Positions 10,574-23,494 of a stretch of DNA of 64,000 nucleotides are shown one piece after another. The notes under the pieces were generated by a model. The model saw nothing but the letters and a program-made list of their open reading frames with translations, was not told the origin of the DNA and ran no database searches. The first letter of the stretch is position 1. Every line of letters begins with the position of its first letter. Origin of the DNA: Aspidiotus rigidus (taxonomy: Eukaryota; Arthropoda; Insecta; Hemiptera; Diaspididae); contig JAVHKY010000003.1 in the NCBI GenBank assembly GCA_035079385.1, positions 26,303,501 through 26,367,500 of the forward strand. Reading direction: 5' to 3'. The translations under genes were made by a program, and so were the position numbers.

Positions 10574-13500
10574 GAGAGAAATAGAAAATTTAAAAATTTG
10601 GAATAACTCTTGAATGCAGCGGGTTGTCTTCCCATCTGATTTATACATGTAGAACGCGCAACTGTGGACAAGCCAAATTTGCTTCATTCGAGTGTTGTTT
10701 CAATTTTTTTTTCTCCCACATACAGCCATAGTTTTGATCTTTGATACCTCTTACAATTTCTCCCTCTTTCCTGTGCAACATTGCTGTTCTGTACATATTT
10801 TACCTTCCTGAGACGGCCACAGACTGGATTTCAAGTTGAATATCACGCGAACAATAGTTCATTAATTTTCATCATTTATTAGCGAAGTCATCTCGTCTAC
10901 CCGCCTTTTGGTACTTCAAAAAAAAAGAAAAAAAAAAAGAACTTTTTAGCGTCTCACTTTTCGTTAATTTTTCATAACAAAATGTGTAGCGCATTCCGAT
11001 CAACGCTAAAAGAAAACCATTATTCTCGCCAGCCCTTAATTTACGACCTCTACCGATGCCATTAAATCACCTCAAACATTCACCAGTTATATACAATATC
11101 GAATGGCAAACTACAGACGATAGAAAATCTATACATAGGTACGTAAAAACCAGCGCGTCGATTTGAAAATTAATGAACCGCGTGTTTTGTCACATTTTAT
11201 TAGATTTTCGGTTGACGCGGGTTCCGACCGCTAGCGTGCGTAGTTCTGCGGATTTTCACGGTGGCTCGTCCCGCTGTGTCTCTCGGTCAATCTGAAAGAC
11301 ATTTCCGAGAACGAGCGAGAAAGGAATATTTTGACAGGTGAACAGCCCCTTCGACTTCGAGTGGATGGTTCCAGGTGAATATAAAGAATCACCTTCAAAT
11401 CACCGCGGAAGGACGTGGCTCGATATCAACTATGAAATCTGTACCCACTTACGAGGTCTCAGTAATGAACACGTTACAGATTTTTTATAGACCACCCTTT
11501 CAACGGGACCGGTTTCTATTAACACATCTTTTGAAGGAAGAAAAAAAAAGGTATAGTACGGAATTTTAGAGGAAAAACAGATAATTTTTTCATCGCGCGT
11601 ACGGATTGTAATATTTTATTGACGTAATAACGATAGTCATATAATCTGGCTCAGATTGAAAATTTTCTAGGCTAAAAATGTCGATAATAAAAGTTGGTAA
11701 ATGCGATCCAAAGTGAAATTTACTCGGTACACGTACGATCTTACTTTTTATATGCAAGAGGTAAGTATGCGATCTAACCTACGTAAGAGGATTATTATAC
11801 GACAAAAGAAGGAGAAAAAATATTACAACGCGTCCGTTTTCACGAATAAAAATGATTTAAATCTTTGCGGGGAAGTAAACCGTACAGGCTATATTATTAT
11901 CGTCGTGGTTTCTTGAAAGGCAGCTGCAAAAATTATAAATCGACTACGACGAATCCTGCGTAGTTTTTCTTCATTCTCTTCTCATTCGACTCTAGTTCGT
12001 TTTCATAGGCATGGTAGAAACGTAGCTCCATAATATAATAGTAAATACGTGTGTGAGCGAACCATAGTCGTAGTTATTGGGTATAATGGAAATTACAAAT
12101 CGATCGCGATATGAAAATTAAAATACGAAAGAATGAACCGAAGCGCTGTAAAAGGTAAAGGTTTGTAATTTTAATAATATTCTTCCCGAGTATTGATCTC
12201 CCGCTCTTCTCCTCCACTTTATATTCTTTTTTCCATCAATCATAAGCCACCAGAAAGTTGTTGTTAGAAGCAATCATTTTCCACTGTACACATTGAACAG
12301 CATGTGGGTCGCATAAACATCTATCTCGGTTCTCGTTCAAACGATATTATTTTCTTGGTATGTGAAAAATTTTATGAAGCACTGAATATTAGCTACAGAT
12401 TTTTCGTTTGAAGCAGAAAATTTTGACCTATATGAAGAATGATGGAAAATAAATTATAGTTACTGTTCTCTAGCCCCTACCCTTTCCCGTAGATCTGCCT
12501 TTGTGCCTGGGAAGATCCTATTTTAAGGGAGTTGAGACGTCTTTTCCAAAGAGCTATAGAACAGTAGTTATAGGGTTATCTCAAGTGTTATAGGTCGGAA
12601 GCAGCTTATAGTTGAGGAGATTTTGATGTATAAGTTCTTTGAAAGTGAAAACGTAATCCATAAAAAATTTCCCTGGTTGCTCGAAAATTTCCTACATTTT
12701 CTCGTGCGAGGCGATTTGACAGACGAATAGGGGTTATTTGAGGGTAAATGAGGCAATTTGATGTCTATTAAGGGTCAAAGAACCTGAGGGCAATTCCACA
12801 CTTCAATGGAATTTAGTGATCCTATTTTATCAAATAATTATTTCAAACTATACTCAGTGATTTTTCTACCACTTCAAAAGTTTGAATCCTCTTTTCATGT
12901 ATTTTCACTGGCCTATTTGAATTACATACTCTATTCAGATGAGGAATCTTGAAATTGTTCAGGTTTATCAGACACTCTGAAATGGAAACGTTCATCATTA
13001 GAATGTCACGTTTGAAGATATTTTTATCGTCAAGTAGTCATTGAAATTCAGAGTATGGGCCATCAAAAGCAAATTTAAATATTTGGGGAAACTCGACAAG
13101 TTTACCCTAATAATTAATTGAACTATGTATTGCATAAAAATCGAGTATTTCAATTCCATGATCATGACTTCTTTAGCGTTCCTGAAGACCTAAACCCAAA
13201 GATAAAATCCACTCCTCACTTTCGATGAAGCGGCTTTGAGAAAAAAGGTGAATTATTTGGCGCATCGTCAAATTAATAGGAAAATGCGAGCATTTTTATT
13301 TACACCACAAACTTTTTACAATATGAAATAGAGGAAACTGTCAGATCCCAAATTAAAATGTTTTGTTTATTAGATATTCATATTTCAAGCATTCAATTTA
13401 GAAAAATATCATTATTGGATCACAATTTTTAAAACTCTTCGAGTAAATAAATTCTTAAATTCAATTTCGGAAAGACCAAAATACTCTGCTAGTCCTAACC

Positions 13501-13639
13501 AGACCTCCAACAACAAATGAATGATGCTATGTGGACTTAAGCCAACTCCTTACTCAAATTACCCTATCTTTTTTGACCATCAACTAGCTTTGCTCCCCGC
13601 GTATGGCAACACCACATTCTTCAAAAATTATGACTCATA
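10574..13639. other. Non-coding DNA, no gene recognised
   Basis: AT-rich unique-looking sequence with an A-rich simple run at about 10918-10940. No convincing coding frame, transposon end or tandem array is visible. Confidence 0.5.
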
Positions 13640-14450
13640 AGACTTAGAGGTAACTAATCCCAAAACTAATTCAACAAAAGTCGGAACTGAAGACCATCTC
13701 TCCTCTCAAAATAGCGTCCCGCAAGAAAAATTCTGAAGCGTCCTAATCATTGTAATGGCTATTGACATCACCTCATATTTCTCTTTATGCCTTTTTGCTG
13801 ACGATGATCTTATCTCGCTCCCGTCCTGAAAGCCTCATGGACCAGCGTGACTGCTTAGACAAACTTTAAAGGAAGTCTCACCATGGGCTTCAAATCATGA
13901 TTTTCAATTCTCATCGGGAAAAACATAACTCGTCAGCTTCAAAAAAACCGCCAAATATTCATATTCTCCCTCTACTCCTTCAAGATTTCTCTCTCAATAT
14001 TCTTGATTTTTATAAATTCTCAAGACAAAACTCTCTTGGACTCTCATATAAAGTTACTAGAGACAAAATGTCTGAATACCACTAACATTCTCGAACACCT
14101 ATCCTACTGTAGGTTAGAATGCAACTGTAACCTACTCCTCCTACTGTACAAGACCCTTATCCATTTTAAACTAGATTATTGTACCGCAATCTAGACTCAG
14201 TTGAGTGAATTAACTCTTAAATTACCAAACAACACTTACAATGGCCCTCAAAGCATTCTGTGTTAAAGCAGCAGAACCTTTTCTTCACTTCCGCTTACTC
14301 ATATAAACTACCCTCTAATTATGGATAACTGCAACTTACAAAAACGTATCGATTCCAACTACCAACTTCTTGGCAACTTTGGTCTAATGTCCTGAACTAT
14401 CTACTCAGACCCCGTCACTCTTTCCTAAAAATACCTTAGTCCATTTTCTT
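13640..14450 (+). pseudogene. Jockey-like LINE reverse transcriptase relic
   Basis: Pieces of a jockey-type pol can be read in shifting frames on the plus strand. SQNSVPQEKF (about 13711) stands where NGVPQGS is normal. CLFADDDLI (about 13788) carries the catalytic Asp pair. LLETKCLNTTNILEHLSYCR with LLLLLYKTLIHFKLDYCTAI (14045-14194) corresponds to the C...LN.L..LS...LL.LY..LI.S.LDYG block of the thumb. TTNFLATLV (about 14363) matches TTNFLKTV in the better-preserved copy on the minus strand near 36.1 kb. Many stops and frameshifts make this an old, dead copy of a related family. Confidence 0.7.
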
Positions 14451-15493
14451 GAATCATATCTCCACTACCTCCCATAACTCAACCTTCTCCTTCCCATTAA
14501 ATTATCCATTCTTTGGTGGCTATTCATTCTATCTAATATCAGGCTTGACCTGGCAAATGGACCAAAATAGGATAACTTCCTCTGCCTGAAGACTAATTTC
14601 TGAGATTATCGCGGGATTCCCTAACCATATACATAATTGGGGGTGGTTGTGTTTCCTTTGACGCGTGGCATGAGGCATTCAGGTGCCCAGACCTCTTTTT
14701 GCTTACATCATCTTCCTACAATCTTGCTTCTGGTGGTCTGTGATGCTACAATAGTGACAAGAACCAGGAAATTATGTTAAGCAGTGCTGGGGTTTCCCAT
14801 GTTGATCTTCTGGAAGCCTTAGAATGGGACGCCTTTAAAATCCTTGTAAGAATTGTCTCAGGTAAGCAGGAGTGCTCGGGTTCCCTGCTCTCACCAGTTC
14901 TTGGAGCGGTCGATTTAGTCCATTGGTCACCATTTGAACCGTTTATTTCTCTGTAAGTTGGATTGCAATTGCTTGTAGCTGAGGCAGTTTATCATAGACC
15001 TACTTGTAGTATGGGATATCTTTTTTGCGGTGGAAGGTTGTTACAAGTATATCTTTCCTCTCCTGTCATATATGGTTACTATCTTGCTGTCGCGCCAAGC
15101 AAGTCAGAGCAAAATAAGTGGTAGTCCTGTCTGTCCAGCTGAAAATTGATGCTGTAGTGCGTCGTCTTTGTAGATCTAGTCTTTTATATCGTATGGTTGC
15201 AGATCAAATAAAGGTATCTGTTCCCTTAGGCGGGGTAACAGAACCTCCATTTAATTACAGTTAATTGCTTCAGAAACTCACTACTACTGAATGAAGCACT
15301 ATTCACTCACAATTTATCCAACGCCCTCTTGGACTCAACTATACATCTTATTACCTGACTCCTTTTATCTGTGCAAGATTTCCACTCAAACCCAATCATC
15401 ATTCTCTAAAGCATATTTCTTTCTGATTGTCACATCAAAATCAAAACCGATTGTAAATATATAAATTTTTGTCTTGGCTCCTCTGTTTTTAAG
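14451..15493. other. Non-coding DNA, possible continuation of the jockey relic
   Basis: No domain can be read with confidence. Composition is similar to the preceding relic, and it may contain its RNase H and 3' parts in a form too decayed to recognise. Confidence 0.35.
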
Positions 15494-15633
15494 CAGTGCG
15501 GTGCTGGCCCAGGCAGTCGGCCGGGCATCCCGCGAAAAAATTCTTGAAAATTCTTGAAAATTTGACCATGAGAGTTTGGGACACCCAACGAGCTGGTTAC
15601 CCGGCTTAAAAAGTGTGGTCCAGCACGACATTG
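15494..15633. mobile_element. hAT-type MITE, left copy
   Basis: Ends CAGTGCGGTGCTGG and CCAGCACGACATTG are inverted matches (consensus CAGTGTCGTGCTGG). The body matches the right copy at 16362-16490 in direct orientation, for example AAAAAATTCTTG, ATGAGA.TTTGGG and AGCTGGTTACCC. Confidence 0.8.
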
Positions 15634-16361
15634 GCTAATAGTCATAATTGGAAAGGAGGCGATTGTGGTGTCATTCGCCACAAAATCGCAAAATGTCCCA
15701 CAAATAGTACAGAATGAAACGGAGGCTTTTGCAGTGTCACTTGCTACAAAATCGCAAAAGATCTTGCAAATAGTTGAGGAATTTGGGGGGGGGGGCTCAT
15801 TTGTCACAAAATCGCAAGTGGTCCCACAACCAGGCAAAACCAGGAAAGAGACGTGTGCGATGTCACTTGCCACAAATTTGCGAAAGGCCCCACAAATAGC
15901 ACAGATTAAAGAAGATGTGTTTGCGGTGTCATTTGTCACAAAATTGGCAATAGTTCCGCAAATAGCACAGATTAAAAAAGAGGCGTTCGCGATGTCATTT
16001 GCCCCAAAATTGCAAAAAGTCACACAAGTAGCCCAAATCAGAAAAGAAGCGTTTGTGGAGTCATTCGCGGTAAGAACCCAAATGATCCCGCAAGTAGCCA
16101 AAATCAGAAGAGAGGCCTTTGCGGTGTCTTTTGCCACACAATCGCAGAAGGTCCTGCAAATAGTCCAAATCAGAAAAGAGGCGTTTGCAGTGTCATTTGC
16201 CACACAATCGTAAAAAGTCCCGCAAATAGTCCAAATCAGAAAAGAGACCTTTGCGGTGTCTTTTGCGATAAGAGCCCAAATGATCCCTCAAATAGTCCTA
16301 ATTGGAAAATACGCATTTGCGGTATCATTTGCCGCAAAATCGCTAATGGTTTCGCAAATAG
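15634..16361. repeat. 66-bp degenerate minisatellite, about 11 units
   Basis: Units of about 66 bases carry GTGTCATTTGCCACAAAATC, GCAAA.GTCCC.CAAATAGT and CCAAATCAGAAAAGAGGCG. The period is a multiple of three, so a 182-residue frame with 22-residue repeats stays open on the plus strand and a 257-residue frame on the minus strand. I do not consider either a gene. The array lies exactly between two MITE copies. Confidence 0.85.
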
Positions 16362-16490
16362 CAGCGTCGTGCTGGCCTGGCCGTACCCGGCCAGAAAAGG
16401 CCCTCGAGGGTTTTATGGGACTTGCAAAAAAATTCTTGTGAGTTCAAATATGAGAATTTGGGTAGTAGCTGGTTACCCAGCACGACACTG
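16362..16490. mobile_element. hAT-type MITE, right copy
   Basis: Ends CAGCGTCGTGCTGG and CCAGCACGACACTG. The sequence just outside the composite, TTTTTAAG before 15494 and TTTTAACG after 16490, shares TTTTAA, hinting at one target duplication around the whole 15494-16490 block. Confidence 0.8.
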
Positions 16491-19400
16491 TTTTAACGTA
16501 TCTAGAATTATTTTGTATTATCTGATTCCCACCTCTTTCCATTATTATTCTATTTTTGACTCTCTTTCTGACCTCCTCGTTTTTCAGAATTGAAAATTCA
16601 TCTTTCTTTTCTTTGTTTCATTTACTAGTATTTCTGGCCATATTTTATCTGGGTGTCTTCATGATATTACCCAATTTATTATACAGAATTTGATTTCGTT
16701 TCGGAACTAAAATTTTTTGCTCGTTACGTGCGTATGAGCTCACCATCATCTATCCAATCATCAGTGATCTTTATTTGGATTTCGAGTCGCAGCGGCTAAC
16801 CCCGACATGAAACAATTGATAGCGCAGCTAAAAACTCCAGTTTCTCATCTAAAATACGGCCTTGAAAAATAAGTATTATCGTTTCTTGATTCTGTAGATT
16901 CTTGGTATCACTTCAGGAAAAACCAGCCTCACAATTCTCATCTCCTCGTCGGTCTCTAGGCCCCTCAGTTACGTTTCTACTACCATAAAGTCTGCTATCT
17001 TTTACAGAACCAACGTCCATAATGTACCCTCACTCATATCCTCTGCCCTGAAAAAATCCAACTCCCTCAACTTGTAATCCAGCTAATGACTCTGGTGAGC
17101 AATCTCATAGGTCGTTAGTAAAAAATTTTGAGTACATACCCCGGTGCTCCAAAATTATACATTCTTAAAGACAATTCTTCAGCCTCATTTCAGTGGGTGA
17201 GATTATTTCTTTACATAGCAGCGTGGATTACAGGTTGATTTAAGAATTTAGATGGGCAAATTGTGTTTTGAAAACCAAAGAAAGAGGAGGAAGGTATTTT
17301 TCATTAAGTTTAGGAGGTTACAGCACGTCTGATGGCTTTAGGGCTGTAAGTGAAACCAGCAGAAAGATGCAACGTGAAGTAAAAAATATATCGTACAATT
17401 CGTTTTAGTTTATTTTGGATAGAGATGGATCGATTATTTTCGACGGAATTGAACGATATAGAGACTCTCAGGTTTCTCTGTTATGTCTAGCCTCTAGATA
17501 AATCGATTACGAGCAACAATAGTATCGTCGCATCTGTGTTACCTGACCCTTCGAGCTTCTCTTATCACGCTGTCTACCACTCGTGCATCCTCCTGAAAAC
17601 ATTGCAACATTCACCAGTTTAATTTCACACAGCGGAATATCAATCTTCGGATCAGCAGAGATTGGATATTCCTATATAGAAACAATAAAGCCAATCTACA
17701 TGGGCTTATAAGAGATCAAGGAATGCGAGACTTCAAGAAAAATCTTCCAAGTCGAAAAATATCAAAACAACTCTTGTCCATAATACTCATCACGTATACC
17801 AAACTTGATCCAGCCTCTTTTCATCATTCCTAACTCTTACCATAACCGACGTTTTGGAAATCAGCTTGACCTATGAACTGTAACCACAAGTCGTCGCGTA
17901 GCCTCCATCACCCTTTATCACTCGGTAACTATATATTCTCCCAAATTTCATTATCGGTTTTCTGAGCTCTAATGTAACGAATTAGCATTCGGTCCCATAT
18001 ATTTCTATTTCGACAGAAGTAGCCTAGGTACAGAACCGTGTCTCGGTGGAGACGACATTAATGCTCGTAAGAGTATTTCAAAATGCGAGTCACTTAACAT
18101 ATCCTCCACCCTCAGCAATCCACTATAATCATGGTCTAATTACTCCATTAAATTGGACACAGTGTACTCGAGTCCGGGAAAATTCATCGACTTCTCTCGA
18201 TCCTTTTTTTTCCCTCTCTCGTTTCTACGAGACAGAAAACAACATGACACTAATGAATCATTAGACAGTACGAGTAACGTTGTTCCAGTCGAGATTTCTG
18301 GTAATACGTGTATTTTAACACCATGTGGATGTAACGTACAAGTGATGAAAACCCACTACAAGCTGTATTGATTACATTTTGGAGGTAAAGAAGGATCGTT
18401 GATATACATCCTCGCGGGCAATGCATTAAGACCGCGCTATAATTTACGAATAATTCTTCTTATTTTCGGGTCTGTTGTACGCATCTATCTAGGCGCTGTA
18501 GAGACGAGAAGACTCGTTTTTTTCTTCTCTCTTTTCAAATCTGATAGTCCGCAGGCTTACCTCCGGAATAACGCGCTTGGTGCGAGCTTAAGCGAGGAGA
18601 AAACCACTCACTAATCCATATTATCGAACGTGTTGTAGGTTGTACGTATAGCCAGGGTTTCGTAGCATATTGCCTGATTGGAACTCTTAATCACACCACC
18701 AATCACGAATTACTGATACTCGTATTTAGCCATTGAATAATTTTTACGCTACGACGAAGCATAACTAAGGTGTAACGTTTCAGGTCGTAGACCGAAAACG
18801 TAATGCAATCTAAATATGCGGCTATAATGCGAGCATTCGCCAACTTGGATTGTAAAGTTTTTTTACCGCGATAGAGAATAAACAAAACACCGCACCGTAT
18901 TGTACGCAGCGGGCAGGGTTTGAAGGCGATAAAAATACCCGCATTTCAGCTCGTTCCTCATCCGAAAAGAGTTATCGATGGTTTATTGTAAATACCGAGG
19001 CATTCGACGACCGATGGCGGAGTGTTAACATTTTTGGCATTCGAGCCAAAATGGAAATGCTAGAACGCTAGTCGTACCGCAAGCTATGCGGATAATTTTA
19101 AGAATTAATATACTACAACATAACCCACAGCGTCCATTTACATTGGTGAGAAGCGACGAGTACGTGGCTCATGATCGATATTGCTTGGTATAGCATTTTC
19201 TTCTTTATAGACGTACACAATTAATATTCACCTATGCGCGAATACTCGGACGAGTTACACGGACACGATGCGTCCCATCACAATACATATCACAATATAG
19301 CTACCGTGCATTTGTATTCTGAATGAACTTACAACCGAGCGGTATTAAAGTGTAAAAAATCTCCTATCAATGTGTTAAACGCTTTAATGAAACGTATTAG

Positions 19401-20460
19401 GTACACTTTTTAATAGGCTCGTCTAGAGCAGACATCAGAACCTTTCAAAAGCAAGATAGTCTCCGATGTTTTCGTCAAGCGAGAGAAATCGATTATAGAG
19501 GGTTAGTGCGATAGGTACGTTAAAGATGATGTGAGAGCGTTTTTGGTGCGATGATCATTTACATGGAAATAATTCAAAATTACAAGTACTCCGAAAATGG
19601 AAGAAATTACGTACCTACGTATCTGTTAATAAGTAAGTACGTTCCGACTCACCTAGGTCGATTACCAATGCGTATTTTGAAATCGGAATTGATCGCCTTT
19701 GGAGTTTTTGATCGTGTATTATCACCCTATAGATACGCCTCTGACGAGACCTACGTTCGCCAAATAAAATTATAGTATAAAATTTCCAGGAATTTGTCTT
19801 CCTTCTTCTTTTCAAGTAGGCGATGGTGCGTGAAAGACAAAATGTGCGACCTAAAGCATTGGATTAAATATTTTCGAAGTGTCTATTTGACGTTTGCTAG
19901 ATTCATACTATTTAATTTGTCAGTTATTAATTTATACTTTTTCAAGTTTCAAATCCTCTTGATAAAACCAAATTGGAATTGCTAGGCTGAGTTCTGAGCC
20001 GCATTTTTTCAACAAAGATTTCCTCCAGGCTAAAAATTCGTGAAGCGATACATCATACAAAACGTTGAACCAATTAACAATTCGCCTCCGCTTTCCGTGG
20101 TGATAACTTTCGACCAGCGTGAATGACGTCTCATGGTATACTCATGAAACAAGGTGGAATACAAGATTTATCGTAGGAAACAACCCACATGATCGCGGAC
20201 AGGGAGCAACATCTGAGCTTTCTTGAAAATTTTCTCATCGCAGCCTCGAATCGCTACGAAATTCAGTTTTTTGTAGCATCTTCTTAGACACGATATGCCA
20301 AATTCTGCGGCTTCCTGGAGGAAAGAACAAGAAACAAATTTATGAACGAATATTTCGTTAGCATAAATCCAGAATTAAGTGAAGTCGAAGAGGAGAACAT
20401 GGCACAATTTTGAATTTCGAGCTATATTTACGAAGAGTAAGACGGGAAGGAAAAATTTCG
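16491..20460. other. Non-coding DNA, no gene recognised
   Basis: Unique-looking AT-rich sequence. The first kilobase might contain further LINE debris, but I cannot read a domain. No transposon end or tandem array is evident. Confidence 0.45.
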
Positions 20461-20495
20461 AAGGTATATTAACGCAGTTGAATGAGGAAAATAGC
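20461..20495 (-). mobile_element. Possible degenerate HINE-like 3' stem-loop
   Basis: ATTAACGCAGTTGAATGAGG resembles the inverted 3' stem-loop TTAACGAAGTTAAACGAGG of the complete copies, and AAAAATTTCGAAGG just upstream resembles a satellite unit. Short and weak. Confidence 0.3.
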
Positions 20496-21110
20496 ATAGA
20501 GAATCTAGTTTTTAGGATTTATGTTTACGAGGAATGACTGACCTAAAGATCATCATGCGATTTTGATTGGGGTTCAGTAAGGAAACTCTATCACTCTAAG
20601 ATGAAAAATCTTCCAGGTCGCTCTTTCGATACACATAGCCAGGAAATTGCTGAAGCTAATGTTTTAACGATTATGGAGTCAATGATAAGTCAGTCATTTC
20701 CCTGCTTCATTAAGCGCAAAGCCAGTCAATGAGCAAGCGCTTTTGACTTATTGATTTTTCGCTTCGGAGTCTAGGCCAATTACGGCCTGCGCCGGCTTCA
20801 GTACTGCAGTCTGCCATCTGCAAAGGCTCAGGCCTTGCATTCTGCACTCTGCATTATAGAAAAAAAATTCAGAGAATTTGTTAATGTTGTTCTCCTTCTC
20901 CATAAAGGCCTGATTCTCTTTTTTGATTATTACTGTTAGCTTTGTGTCCAAAATAGGGATTTCGTTCAGGCAAATGGCCCACGCATCGGCATCCGCATTG
21001 ATAGTAGGACAGTACAAATTTACAATATGAGGAGGTATATGTAAAAAGAGCCTCCGTTCCATGAGAAATACATTGAACCGAGGCCCTTTTTTCAAATACA
21101 TCCTCATATA

Positions 21111-21248
21111 TATGACCTGCGATGAGAAAAAAATGCTCATTGCCCATTGGCGCAAGAACACCATTTCTCTCTGATTGGATATCTAATCAGAGAGAAATGG
21201 TGTTCCTGTCAGTGGGCAATGAGCGTCCTTTTCTCATCGCAGGTTACG
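21111..21248. mobile_element. Foldback MITE, copy A
   Basis: Nearly perfect palindrome. The arm begins with ACCTGCGATGAGAAAA, contains GCTCATTGCCCA and GAACACCATTTCTCTCTGAT, and reverses around GGATATC at the centre. Flanking TA dinucleotides at 21109-21110 and 21249-21250 are compatible with a Tc1/mariner-type target duplication. A second copy lies at 46488-46605. Confidence 0.75.
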
Positions 21249-21329
21249 TATAAGGATTGAAAATTGAAAAAAAAAAATAGATGCCATTGCAGGATTGCAA
21301 TGGCAGCCCGAGTCCCCTGGAGCATGAAG

Positions 21330-21866
21330 TTTTTCCAAGTCCCAAAAATCATGACGTGACAATTTGAACGCGCTGGCGCTGCAATTTCAAGAAAGCCGTC
21401 GTCTTTCCAAGTCCCGCTCCTATCATAAATAGCTCGGAGGTAGGAATTTTTCCAAGTCCCCTTCCTATCATATATGGATAGATGGTCGGAATTTTAGCTC
21501 ATGGTTCAAAATTTTTCCAAGTCCCCCTCCTCTCTCACTGACGTCATCAACCCCGCTCACGCTCGCGGACGAAAATTTCCTGAAAGTACACCCAACAAAA
21601 GGGATAGCGGGTTCAAATTTCGACACCTATCGTATATAGCTTGGAGGATAAAATTTTTCCAAGTCCCCCTCCTATCATATATAGTTCGGAGGTAGGAATT
21701 TTTCTGAGTCCCCCTTCTATCATATATAGCCCGGAGGTTGGAATATTTCTAAATCCCCCTCCCTTCTCCGTGACGTCATCAATCTCGCTCGCGCCCGCGC
21801 TCGCGGACGAAAATTTTCTGAAAGTTCCCCCAACAAAAGAGATAGCGGGTTCCCCGTTAAAAAATC
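21330..21866 (-). mobile_element. Diverged HINE-like copy with TGACGTCA-bearing direct repeat
   Basis: Contains units related to the 45-bp satellite (AATTTTTCCAAGTCCCCCTC, CTATCATATATAGCTCGGAG) and ends GCGGGTTCCCCGTTAAAAAA, resembling the inverted 5' end GGTTCCCTGTTAAAA. Two direct repeats of about 80 bases (21539-21613 and 21769-21853) both contain TGACGTCATCAA, GCTCGCGGACGAAAATTT and GATAGCGGGTTC. It is non-coding. Confidence 0.6.
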
Positions 21867-21874
21867 TCCAAGCC

Positions 21875-21999
21875 AATAGCTATGCACTTCAAGCTAATGA
21901 AATAAGTGAAAAGCTGAAAACAGAGCTGTTAAATTTTATGGATTAGCTTTGAAGCTTAAGCTAAAGTTTAAGCTATTTGCGAATCGCTTGACATCCCTG
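21875..21999. mobile_element. Possible right end of a hAT-type MITE
   Basis: Rich in AAGCTAA/TTAGCTT words and ending in GCTTGACATCCCTG, whose inverse starts CAGGG like other hAT ends here. No matching left end is visible, so it may have been removed by the adjacent element. Confidence 0.3.
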
Positions 22000-22211
22000 C
22001 ATACAGCTTCGAGGTCAAAAGTTAAATGAAATAAGCATCACTCGGGACTACACCAGTGCTAGTGAACACGAGCCCATTAATACTGCGACTTTCAAGTTTC
22101 AATCGTCGTCAAGCCGCAGAGGAGAATTGGGAAAACTTTGCAGTAAAAGTCGTGACACAAAGCAGAAGCTTATATGTCTCCTCCAGAGATACGCAGTTGA
22201 GCATTTTATAT

Positions 22212-22627
22212 CAGAGTATTGTAGACAGCTGAAAGCCAAAAGCCGAACTGAGCCGATTTCTTACTAGCTTCACTGAAACCTTCCTCAGCCGAAAGCCCAA
22301 ACAAGCCAAACTTTTAGAATTGACAAAGATAAAAGAAATTGGTTCCGGTTCAGCTCAGCTGTGCAGCCGTTTAGTATAGAAGCCTGTAATGCAGTCATGA
22401 GTGGCGATAAACACAAACTGGAGAATAGATATCTTCTACAAGTACGCCAAAACCCTAATTTTCCTGATCGTTTCATGTGAACCCACATATTGATCAGTCA
22501 AAAATCAGTTGGATCAAGCCGAAAGCCAGCTGAATTTTTCTAAAAGCTAGAAGCCGAAAGCCTAATTTTCCAAGGTTGTAAGTTCGAGCCGAAAGCCGAA
22601 GCTAAAATTTTCGGCTGCAATACTCTG
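22212..22627. mobile_element. hAT-type MITE built of AGCCGAAAGC words
   Basis: Inverted ends CAGAGTATTGTAG and CTGCAATACTCTG match in 12 of 13 positions. Flanking 8-mers TTTTATAT (22204-22211) and TTTTGAAT (22628-22635) agree in 6 of 8. The interior repeats AGCCGAAAGCC and GCTGAA words and has no coding frame. Confidence 0.7.
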
Positions 22628-22635
22628 TTTTGAAT

Positions 22636-23494
22636 GCTTGCTTCCGTCGCTTTGACTATATACCTCTCATGGACTGAGCTAAGACGACGTTTACCCGTGG
22701 AAAGATATGATGAGAAATAAGATGCGGAGGACTTAAAATAGGGGACGCGGTTGATTGCGGAGGGAGAAGAAGCTGTTACTCCTCCGCGCACTCACCCGCG
22801 CTGCCTACGTTGGAGTTCTCCACACGCTATACATATTTCCACACTCGTTTAACATTGCAGTATATGGACGAAGCTCAGTCCATAAGAGGTGTATAGTTTC
22901 TTTCCGTAAAGTAACTTAGATTCAGTCGAAATCATGGTCCCTCTGTACTATTTGTTATGCTAACCACGCTGAGCTGACGAGATGACGGAGCATTCGCTGC
23001 TTTCAGTCTGCTTGTAGTATAGCTTAGTGTACTGCATTTTTTAGGCTATGATGGGCCGAGTACAAGCGTAGTGTAGAATTAGCTACGAGATCAGACACCT
23101 AGTATAGGGCCAGTCTAGTCTAGTATACCCTATGTGTACGTTAGGTCTAGTATATGTACTGAAAGTAGGGAAGGTCAGAATTTTTCCAACGCCCTAAAGT
23201 AGATGAGGGTCACTAAAGTCGTCATTAGGCGTGACCAGACGATTTTTGTATGAGTAGTCACAATCAAAAAACCGTAGAAAAAGGTGGTAAAGAAGTCGAC
23301 GAAAAATTGTGAAAATTTTCAAATAAATCTCTCGAAAACAGATCATCTATTAAAAATAATAATTAATAACCTTGGTGTAAAATTTGCCAGGCTACGTGGT
23401 AAATACCACATTGAACGACCGGCTCTCACTATCCATTGGCCCAGCACACCAACGTCATTGGTGACGTCCTTAACGACCCTAGATTACTAGATGT
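22636..23494. other. Non-coding DNA with scattered CTAGTATA words
   Basis: Around 23096-23160 there are repeated TCTAGTATA / GTCTAG words, the inverse of the TATACTAGG motif of the block at 36925-37130. Otherwise nothing is recognised. Confidence 0.4.

Noticed and set aside
15430..16213. 182-residue plus-strand and 257-residue minus-strand repeat proteins
   Set aside because: Same artefact from the 66-bp array; no start context, no domain, overlapping on opposite strands.
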